Source of the DNA: Desulfobacteraceae bacterium
GTDB taxonomy: Bacteria; Desulfobacterota; Desulfobacteria; Desulfobacterales; JAUWMJ01
Length of the DNA stretch: 13,495 bases
Assembly: GCA_030612225.1 (NCBI GenBank)
Contig: JAUWOH010000045.1
Span: forward strand, 1 to 13,495
Direction: 5' to 3'
In this document: in pieces, positions 1 through 5,332 of the stretch
Layout: every line of letters begins with the position of its first letter
Numbering within the stretch: the first letter of the stretch is position 1
Translations under genes and position numbers: made by a program
The notes under the pieces: generated by a model
Database searches by the model: none
Told to the model about the DNA's origin: nothing
What the model saw: the letters and a program-made list of their open reading frames with translations, nothing else

Positions 1-651
1 CTTTGCGAAATCTATCATGAAAAGATAAAAAAAACTTCTTTAATTGGTAATCCCGGATGTTACCCTACAAGTGTTTTGTTGCCGCTTATAACGCTGGTAA
101 AAAACAAGCTTATAGATATTCATCCTTTTGTTGCAGATTCAAAATCATGAGTCAGCGGTGCAGTCAGATCGCTGTTGCTTACAACACATTTTTGCGAAGT
201 GAATGAATCATTTAAGGCATACAAGATTGCCGAGCATAGGCATAACCCGGAGATGGAAGAGATATTGAGTCTTGAAACAAAACAGGATATAAATATAACG
301 TTTGTTCCCCACCTTGTTCCAATGACTCGTGGAATGCTGACTACGATATATGCAGATCTTTTGAAAGGTGTCAGTTATGAAGATATAAAAAAATGCTTTT
401 CTTCTTTTTATTCCGGCAGCCCTTTTATAAGAATTTGTTCGGAAGGAAGGTTTCCTGATACATTGCATGTTCGTGGGACTAATTACTGTGATATTGGGTT
501 TAAACTAGATTTGCGGAATAATCGTTTGATATTGATATCGGCGATTGATAACCTCGTAAAAGGTGCGGCAGGGCAAGCTGTTCAGAATATGAATATAATG
601 CTTGGACTTGATGAAACAACAGGGCTTATGAATGTTCCTTTTCCTGTTTAG
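1..651 (+). pseudogene. argC: N-acetyl-gamma-glutamyl-phosphate reductase, 5'-truncated by the window and interrupted by a TGA
   Basis: Family role: NADPH-dependent reduction of N-acetylglutamyl-5-phosphate to the semialdehyde in arginine synthesis (cytoplasm). Reading frame 1 from base 1 gives an ArgC sequence. The NPGCYPTS block carries the catalytic cysteine (codon 58-60). DSKS then a stop then VSGAVR follows where the family has DSKSGVSGAGR. After that come TTHFCEV, FKAYKIAEHRHNPEMEEIL, the block around 300-340 (FVPHLVPMTRGM), LHVRGTNYCDIGF, and a C-terminal NLVKGAAGQAVQNMN ending at TAG 649-651. About 216 of the usual roughly 345 codons are in the window. TGA at 148-150 replaces the conserved glycine codon, and GTC at 163-165 replaces the glycine of GAGR; both are explained by single G-to-T changes. 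There is no convincing restart after the TGA, since the only in-frame option is TTG at 175, past the catalytic cysteine. Everything after the stop remains well conserved, so the lesion is recent or is a sequence error. Identity is near certain; pseudogene status is less so. Confidence 0.85.
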
Positions 652-728
652 TTTCACATACAGCGAGTCTTCTTGACACGAGGAATTTATTGAACTAAAA
701 AAGTTAACATTGGTAAACCATACGGAGC

Positions 729-957
729 GAGACCTTTGAAAAAGGGTAATTTTTGTTCGAGTTCAAGGAAGGCGAAAATTTCAACCACAGGAATATATTT
801 AATATTTCGAGGATAGCGCTGAAGGTTAGCGCTGATGCTTCACTTCGTGTCACTAAAGTGCCAAAATTTGAGCCTGACGCAGGCACTTTAGTGAAGCTTT
901 AGCGCTAATCGGGCAAAAAGTGCCGTTTCGAAGTCTACGCTTATCTGCAAAGGTCTC
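729..957. repeat. Palindromic element between argC and folD
   Basis: The ends are a perfect 10-bp inverted repeat, GAGACCTTTG (729-738) and CAAAGGTCTC (948-957). Inside is a large hairpin: 824-843 pairs imperfectly with 891-910 (both arms contain TTAGCGCT and GCTTCAC), and 851-862 pairs perfectly over 12 bp with 882-893 (CACTAAAGTGCC). Two pieces recur inverted near 3719-3834. The left part (about 731-804) matches with a gap, including the CAGGAATATATT at its end. The 22 bases 926-947 recur exactly as the reverse complement of 3793-3814. I see no open reading frame of substance and no obvious target-site duplication. It is best read as a non-autonomous palindromic (MITE-like) repeat or a structured intergenic repeat. 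It occupies nearly all the argC-folD gap. Confidence 0.7.
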
Positions 958-1013
958 GGTGCAATGGGAAATTACCCAGAGTAATATAACATTTTAATGA
1001 AAGGAGATTAAAG

Positions 1014-1922
1014 ATGTCTGCAACGTTGATCAAAGGAACAGAAATAAGAGAGGAAATTCTTGAAGAGATTATCTCAGAGGTTGCCGAAATCAAAGAAAAA
1101 CATGGAGTTGTACCCGGCCTGGTGACTATCATAGTTGGCGAAAATCCAGCATCAATGTCTTATGTGACACTTAAGATAAAAACCGCACACAGGGTAGGTT
1201 TTAATGAGGTTCAGGAAAGCCAGCCGGTTGATATATCCGAAGAGGATCTTCTGGCGCTTATTGATAAGTACAATAATGATGACAGCATTAACGGAATTCT
1301 CGTCCAGCTTCCACTTCCTAAACAAATTGATGAAAAGAAGATTTTAAATGCAATCGATCCTGACAAGGATGTGGATGGATTTCACCCGGTAAATGTAGGA
1401 CGGCTTATGATCGGCGGCGATGAAGTAAAATTTCCGCCATGCACCCCTGCCGGTATCCAGGAGATGATTGTGCGGGCAGGTGTAGAGACCAGCGGAGCTG
1501 AAGTTGTGGTTGTGGGTCGATCAAATATCGTAGGAAAGCCGATAGCAAACATGATGCTCCAGAAGGGACCGGGAGCCAATTCTACTGTAACCATTGTTCA
1601 TACACGCACAAAAGACCTGGAAGGGCACTGCAAGCGGGCGGATATTCTTATCGTTGCCGCCGGTGTTCCAGGGCTTGTAAAGCCTGAGTGGATCAAACCG
1701 GGTGCATGTGTAATTGATGTTGGTGTAAACCGGGTTGGTGAAAAGATAAGTGAGAAAACAGGAAATAAAATTGCGATTTTAAAAGGCGATGTCGATTTTG
1801 ATGAAGCCAAAGAGATTGCCGGATGGATTACACCGGTTCCGGGCGGCGTAGGCCCAATGACTATTACAATGCTTATGAAAAACACCCTGAAGTCGCTCAA
1901 GTTCAAACTGGGGATTGTTTAG
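1014..1922 (+). CDS. folD: Bifunctional methylenetetrahydrofolate dehydrogenase / methenyltetrahydrofolate cyclohydrolase
   Basis: Interconverts 5,10-methylene-, 5,10-methenyl- and 10-formyl-tetrahydrofolate using NADP(H), feeding purine and formyl-Met-tRNA synthesis and, in many anaerobes, one-carbon or acetyl-CoA pathways. The product is 302 aa, a normal length. Visible family motifs are SYVTLKIKTA with Tyr50 and catalytic Lys54, VQLPLP, DVDGFHPVNVG, PPCTPAGI, the Rossmann motif VVVVGRSNIVGKPIA, and the C-terminal PVPGGVGPMTITMLMKNT. No key residue is missing. The ATG at 1014 is preceded by AAGGAG (1001-1006) at good spacing, which fixes the start. It stands alone behind the palindromic element at 729-957 and is followed by about 400 bp of non-coding DNA, so it appears monocistronic. 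Confidence 0.97.
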   Translation: MSATLIKGTEIREEILEEIISEVAEIKEKHGVVPGLVTIIVGENPASMSYVTLKIKTAHRVGFNEVQESQPVDISEEDLLALIDKYNNDDSINGILVQLPLPKQIDEKKILNAIDPDKDVDGFHPVNVGRLMIGGDEVKFPPCTPAGIQEMIVRAGVETSGAEVVVVGRSNIVGKPIANMMLQKGPGANSTVTIVHTRTKDLEGHCKRADILIVAAGVPGLVKPEWIKPGACVIDVGVNRVGEKISEKTGNKIAILKGDVDFDEAKEIAGWITPVPGGVGPMTITMLMKNTLKSLKFKLGIV

Positions 1923-1989
1923 CTCTACAACGACATTTATTACTAATCATAATGCGTTTTTTTGGACTTGTTTGTCTGTCACGTAAGTA

Positions 1990-2074
1990 TTGCGGGTTAC
2001 GAGTTGCGTGTTGCGAGTTGTTAATCGGAAATAGTCCTTTTTATAACACGTACCCCGCAACCCGAAACCCGCAA
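1990..2074. repeat. Imperfect inverted repeat downstream of folD
   Basis: The left arm, TTGCGGGTTACGAGTTGCG (1990-2008), matches the reverse complement of 2056-2074 at 17 of 19 positions. The left side also shows a short internal repetition of TTGCG.GTT.CGAG (1990-2017). The loop is 47 nt. No T tract follows, so this is not a standard intrinsic terminator. It is one of several unrelated palindromes in the gaps of this window. The region 1923-2260 holds no gene I can support; the only other structure is a weak AT-rich hairpin at 2161-2182. Confidence 0.6.
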
Positions 2075-2262
2075 CAATATCGCAAGACACAAAAAGGTGC
2101 TGCTGCTAAATAAAACTGGCAAGTTGCGTTGTCGGGCTAATTATAACCACGACATATAGAAGTTATTCTGATTTTAATAACTGCATATTGTGATTAAAAG
2201 CTTTTTTATGAAAATATTCACCTGACACGTTTTTCATTAGATTTATTTTTTTGTGAAAAAAT

Positions 2263-2294
2263 CTTGTGTATTACAAAAGCAATACAAGGTTTTT
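2263..2294 (+). terminator. Possible AT-rich intrinsic terminator
   Basis: CTTGTGTATT (2263-2272) can pair with AATACAAGG (2281-2289) with one bulged G. An 8-nt loop lies between the arms and TTTTT follows (2290-2294). The stem is AT-rich and so weak. Its position just before the promoter at 2318 would insulate the riboswitch unit from folD transcription. Confidence 0.4.
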
Positions 2295-2317
2295 CCCTTA
2301 AAAATTCGACATTTCTC

Positions 2318-2346
2318 TTGACAAAGCACTTTATTTATAATATATT
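2318..2346 (+). promoter_or_regulatory. Sigma-70-type promoter for the riboswitch transcript
   Basis: A consensus -35 TTGACA (2318-2323) is followed after 17 bp by TATATT (2341-2346), so transcription would start near 2353. That is about 8 nt before the aptamer's first helix, as expected for a riboswitch leader. A perfect TATAAT also exists at 2336-2341, but its 12-bp spacing from this -35 makes it less likely. Confidence 0.7.
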
Positions 2347-2360
2347 TGTAGTAATTATAT

Positions 2361-2450
2361 GTAATACGAAAGGGCAAAGTCACCGAAAGGCGGCGACGCA
2401 AAACCATGGGTCTACAGCCGAAAGGCCAGGACAGCCAGGTTGCCGAAGGC
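2361..2450 (+). promoter_or_regulatory. Cyclic di-GMP-I riboswitch (GEMM-I) aptamer
   Basis: The sequence carries the GEMM-I hallmarks in order: AGGGCAAAG (2371-2379), a stem capped by a GAAA tetraloop (CCGAAAGG, 2383-2390), GACGCAAAACC (2395-2405), the tetraloop-receptor side ATGGGTCTAC (2406-2415), a second hairpin, and CCAGGTTGCCG (2435-2445). GTAAT (2361-2365) can pair with GTTGC (2439-2443), with wobbles, to close P1. By alignment with the Vc2 aptamer as I remember it, the ligand-contacting G20 is G (2373). That argues for c-di-GMP rather than the cGAMP-sensing variant. CCGAAGGC (2443-2450) can pair with GCCTTTGG of the terminator (2464-2471), so a competing antiterminator is possible. 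If P1 formation favours the terminator, ligand would switch the gene off; that sign is inference. The downstream gene is the M23 peptidase at 2774. Confidence 0.9.
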
Positions 2451-2463
2451 TGGTTAATACAAT

Positions 2464-2499
2464 GCCTTTGGGTGCAGACGCCCAAAGGCTATTTTTATT
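2464..2499 (+). terminator. Riboswitch expression-platform terminator
   Basis: GCCTTTGGG (2464-2472) pairs perfectly with CCCAAAGGC (2481-2489). Extra pairing inside brings the loop down to CAGA. A T-rich tail (TATTTTTATTT) follows. It sits 13 nt after the riboswitch, which is typical of transcription-attenuation riboswitches. Confidence 0.85.
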
Positions 2500-2773
2500 T
2501 GAAAATCATAATTTTTTATCAAGAAATAATCGGATTGTGCCGATGAGTGGATAAAAGCCTATTTTGTTGAAAAATCAACATAAAATGGGCTTTGCAGACT
2601 TGACATGTTCATCAGCATATGATATGGAACGAACTTGAATTTTTTAGATCCAGCATAACCCACTGAAAACAAAGACTTTGTATGCTTCATAAAATCATAC
2701 TTGGCAGATAACGGCAAGATTACAGGAGCATGGGATTAATTAAAAAATATTATATTTACAAGGTTAACTTATC
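2500..2773 (+). other. Long leader between riboswitch terminator and M23 gene
   Basis: These 274 bases contain no supported gene. A strong hairpin with a 2-nt bulge is formed by 2554-2570 and 2575-2593 (AAAGCC with GGCTTT at its base); no T tract follows. A small hairpin is at 2529-2544 (ATCGG/CCGAT). TTGACA at 2600-2605 has a poor -10 (TATGGA, 2623-2628) at 17 bp. That could be a weak second promoter bypassing the riboswitch, but the -10 match is low. Confidence 0.4.
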
Positions 2774-3691
2774 ATGCGAAAAAAAACATCCTTTTTTATC
2801 CTGAATAATTCAGGCTCTCCGGCAAAACAAATATCTATTCCGACTTCATTTTTAAGGGTTTTTATCTCCGCTTGCTTGATAATATTCGGCATCGTGATGT
2901 ACGATTACGTAAAATTAAAAACGATTTCGTCGAAGACCGGTGACAACAGTATAAAAATTTCCAGCCAACTGAGTGAGATTGAGAACCAGCGGAAACAGAT
3001 TCAGCAATTTGCAGAAGAGATTAATTCTTTAAAGATAGAGCTGGTCGGTCTGAATAATTTTGAAAATAAAATACGGATAATTGCAAATATTGAGAAGAAA
3101 AACGAACAGGACAGCCTTTTTGGTGTGGGTGGTTCAATACCTGAAGATATAGTCGCACAAATTCCGCTTTCGAAAAAACATAACAGCCTGATGCGAGAAA
3201 TGCATGAGCAGATTAACCAGCTTGATCTGGCTACAACCAATCAAAACAATGGGTTTGAATCTCTTTTTAAGTATATTAAAGAGCAACAGAATATTCTGGC
3301 TTCTACGCCGGCCATACGCCCGGCAACAGGATGGACAACTTCAAGATTCGGATATCGGACATCACCATTTACCGGCCGGCGCGAGTTTCATAAAGGCTTT
3401 GATATTGCAAACCGGAAAGGGACTCCCATAATTGCTACCGCAAATGGTACAGTAACATTTGCCGGTAAAAAAGGAGCTTTTGGAAATGTCGTTATAATAG
3501 ATCACGGACATGGAATGGTTACTCGCTATGCACATACTGAGAAGATGCTGGTAAAGCGTAATGATAGGGTTAAACGTGGGGATACCATTGCACTGATTGG
3601 GAATTCAGGGAGAAGTACGGGGCCCCATGTCCATTATGAAGTTCATCTTAACGGAATTCCGATTAATCCTGAAAAATATATACTTAATTAA
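2774..3691 (+). CDS. Membrane-anchored M23 (LytM/peptidoglycan-binding) metallopeptidase
   Basis: A 305-aa protein likely to act on peptidoglycan in the periplasm, either as an endopeptidase or a regulator of wall hydrolysis. Residues 1-24 are polar and basic. One membrane segment follows at about 25-43 (FLRVFISACLIIFGIVMY), giving an N-in, C-out type II topology. Residues about 55-125 and 140-180 are rich in heptad-like charged/Leu/Ile patterns, probably coiled coil. The C-terminal M23 domain starts around residue 188 (TSRFGYRTSPFTGRREFHKG). Zinc ligands are His206 and Asp210 (HKGFD) and His287; His254 (YAH) and His285 (GPHVH) match the catalytic histidines of LytM. All are present, so it should be active rather than an EnvC/NlpD-like degenerate activator. 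The ATG at 2774 has a modest AAGG (2760-2763) upstream. It is the first gene after the c-di-GMP riboswitch and has no partner gene; its neighbour is convergent. Confidence 0.93.
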   Translation: MRKKTSFFILNNSGSPAKQISIPTSFLRVFISACLIIFGIVMYDYVKLKTISSKTGDNSIKISSQLSEIENQRKQIQQFAEEINSLKIELVGLNNFENKIRIIANIEKKNEQDSLFGVGGSIPEDIVAQIPLSKKHNSLMREMHEQINQLDLATTNQNNGFESLFKYIKEQQNILASTPAIRPATGWTTSRFGYRTSPFTGRREFHKGFDIANRKGTPIIATANGTVTFAGKKGAFGNVVIIDHGHGMVTRYAHTEKMLVKRNDRVKRGDTIALIGNSGRSTGPHVHYEVHLNGIPINPEKYILN

Positions 3692-3718
3692 TAAATCTCT
3701 GCTTTAAAGAAAAAATAC

Positions 3719-3834
3719 CTGCAATATATTCCTGAGGTTTAAATTTTCGTTTTCCTTCGCTCAAAGTGCGGGATCTTCGACTTGAACTAGAACAGATAAG
3801 CGTAGACTTCGAAAATTAACATTTTTCAAAGGCC
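3719..3834 (-). repeat. Dispersed intergenic repeat, second copy, overlapping the CapA 3' end
   Basis: Read on the minus strand this begins GGCCTTTGAAAAATGTTAATT and ends CAGGAATATATT, matching the left portion of the element at 729-957 (about 731-804). It carries an extra internal block that contains the 22 bases also found at 926-947. The stop codon TGA of the CapA gene (3826-3828) lies within its first conserved block (CCTTTGA). The rest of the 134-bp M23-CapA gap shows no clear terminator for either convergent gene, so this repeat may serve there. Confidence 0.65.
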
Positions 3835-4881
3835 TCTTGTAATATTTCCATTCTCATCAATCCTGATTTTATTTTCAGGAAAATCGGTTTGAATTAGTGA
3901 TCTTATCAATGTCGATGCCCGGTTATTTTTATCCGGAACAGGATATCCAGGGTATATTTGTTTAAAGGAGTATATCTTTCCTCTTATAAAATTCCCATTT
4001 TTATCTAAAACAACCTCTAGAACAGGTGCGATTCCTTTTTCTTTTTTTATTGAGATAATACCGTATGTACAAAAGTTGCCAAGAGAATATGCTATTAGTT
4101 TGTCCTTATAAAACTCCATGGCTCTTGGTACATGAGGACCATGTCCAATTACAAGATCGGCACCGTTATCGATGGCCATGTGAGAAAAACGAATAACGTT
4201 TCCCCTGGGTTCCCTTCCAAGATATTCTTCTTGATTTCTTGTATGCAGAGCCTTAATTCCTTCTGTTCCGCCGTGAAATGAGACAATAAAAATATCAAAT
4301 TCTTTAGAAATTTCGCTAATGAAGCCTTTTGCATCTTGGGAATTCAAAAGATTATATCCATTGTCATTTGTAGAGAATGCAATGAGACCAATACTGGTAC
4401 CGTTAATTGAGGTTTTTCCTATATCGCCCTTTGGACCGGAGTGTTTTATTTTTACTGAATCAAGGGCTTTCATGGTACTTTGTACCCCTTCCTTACCAAA
4501 ATCCCATGCATGGTTGTTGGCGATACCCATAATATTAAAATGGGCTTTTGCAAGATTGGCTGCAAATATTGTAGGGCATTTAAATGCCCACATATTGGGA
4601 GAATTGATATCTTTTGCGCATTTACCACCATCAATAAGGACCTGTTCAAGATTTCCAAAGACAAGGTCTCCTTTTATAAGAAGGTGCTCAACATGAATGA
4701 ACAAATCCTTTCCGTTGTCCGGTGGCAGTATTTTGTACTTGTCCGGGAAATCGGTTCCCATCATAATATCGCCGACAGCGATAATTGAGATTTCTTCTTT
4801 TGATTTTGACAAAACCGGATTAGAGGTTATTAATATAAGAAAGACAATAAAAAATATTATTTTAATAATATTCAGTTTCAA
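3826..4881 (-). CDS. CapA-family exported protein (PGA_cap / metallophosphatase-like fold)
   Basis: A 351-aa protein of the CapA family, named after a Bacillus poly-gamma-glutamate capsule factor; in most bacteria its substrate is unknown. An N-terminal signal sequence or anchor is visible (residues about 5-20 hydrophobic, then SNPVLS). Family motifs in order: AVGDIMMG (Asp38), VFGNLEQ (Asn77, Glu79), GIANNHAWDFG (Asn123, His124, Asp127), SFHGGTEG (His203), ADLVIGHGPHVPR (His247, His250) and IAYSLGNF (Asn269). These are the positions expected for the calcineurin-like metal site, and all look intact. The start is TTG at 4879-4881, chosen because AGGAG (minus strand, 4886-4890) lies just upstream and no better start keeps the signal sequence. 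The gene stands alone and converges on the M23 gene. No other capsule gene is nearby, so a polyglutamate role is not supported by context. Confidence 0.9.
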   Translation of the reverse strand: MKLNIIKIIFFIVFLILITSNPVLSKSKEEISIIAVGDIMMGTDFPDKYKILPPDNGKDLFIHVEHLLIKGDLVFGNLEQVLIDGGKCAKDINSPNMWAFKCPTIFAANLAKAHFNIMGIANNHAWDFGKEGVQSTMKALDSVKIKHSGPKGDIGKTSINGTSIGLIAFSTNDNGYNLLNSQDAKGFISEISKEFDIFIVSFHGGTEGIKALHTRNQEEYLGREPRGNVIRFSHMAIDNGADLVIGHGPHVPRAMEFYKDKLIAYSLGNFCTYGIISIKKEKGIAPVLEVVLDKNGNFIRGKIYSFKQIYPGYPVPDKNNRASTLIRSLIQTDFPENKIRIDENGNITRGL

Positions 4882-4967
4882 ATTGCTCCTTTATTTTAAC
4901 TGGCTAACATGTTACATTTAAATTTTTATAAGTAATTTTCTAGGAGGAATAATATATAAAACAGGTT

Positions 4968-4990
4968 CTTCTCCAATTTAGTTGGAGAAG
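4968..4990. repeat. Perfect 9-bp hairpin in the capA-secA gap
   Basis: CTTCTCCAA (4968-4976) and TTGGAGAAG (4982-4990) form a perfect stem with loop TTTAG. No convincing T tract follows on the plus strand, and only TTTT, five bases on, on the minus strand. It lies in the upstream region of the divergent CapA and secA genes. The function is unclear: possibly a weak terminator or an operator-like palindrome. Confidence 0.5.
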
Positions 4991-5004
4991 AGGGTTCTAT
5001 GGAT

Positions 5005-5254
5005 TCAGGGGTCAAGGATTCAAGGGTTTGTTTTCTAAAGATTTTATCAGCGTTTTTAATATTCTTTCGATTTATGCCATGTCTTTTTTTAGCATACCCA
5101 ATTCACCTTTTTAAATTAAATCTAAATCCCCTATATCTACAAACAGAGTTCGCATGACTTTCGCCAGGTTTTCGACTCTTTGTAATTCTATAGCATTTTT
5201 ATCCGCCTGTTCTGTGGAGGACCACTCGAACCCTGGACCCCTTGACCCCTCTGA
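5005..5254. repeat. Inverted-repeat-bounded segment upstream of secA
   Basis: The left end (5005-5030) and the reverse complement of the right end (5227-5254) share TCA, then GGGGTCAAGG exactly, then AGGGTT after five divergent bases. The enclosed 196 bases have no intact gene. On the minus strand a short open frame (about 5110-5218) encodes a stretch beginning TEQADKNAIELQRVENLA, which ends at a stop after about 34 residues. This could be the relic of a small helical protein, but I do not recognise it. It is best described as a MITE-like or decayed insertion. Together with the hairpin at 4968-4990 it accounts for most of the 4882-5332 gap. Confidence 0.5.
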
Positions 5255-5332
5255 GATGCCGCCCTGTTCAATTGGAGATAACTAATTTGTTTGGCCGTAA
5301 TTAACTACAACTAATCGGGAGATAATCCATAA

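Noticed and set aside
148..150. UGA in argC as a recoded sense codon (glycine or selenocysteine)
   Set aside because: CapA and the aat frame end at TGA in this window, the long genes show no in-frame TGA, and no SECIS-like context or catalytic need for selenocysteine exists at this glycine.
175..651. Separate 158-aa gene starting at TTG 175
   Set aside because: It is the C-terminal part of argC in the same frame; there is no ribosome-binding site and the catalytic cysteine would be missing.
1382..1906. Minus-strand open frames inside folD
   Set aside because: They are shadows of a clearly conserved gene, with no ribosome-binding sites or motifs.
2196..2207. AAAAGCTTTTTT as a terminator
   Set aside because: It is a short AT palindrome without a loop or GC-rich stem.
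2371..2374. GEMM variant sensing cGAMP (GEMM-Ib)
   Set aside because: By alignment with Vc2 the specificity base is G rather than A, so c-di-GMP is more likely; this depends on my manual alignment.
2264..2554. 96-aa open frame across the riboswitch
   Set aside because: It lies over the aptamer and terminator and has no recognisable protein features; the RNA explanation accounts for the conservation.
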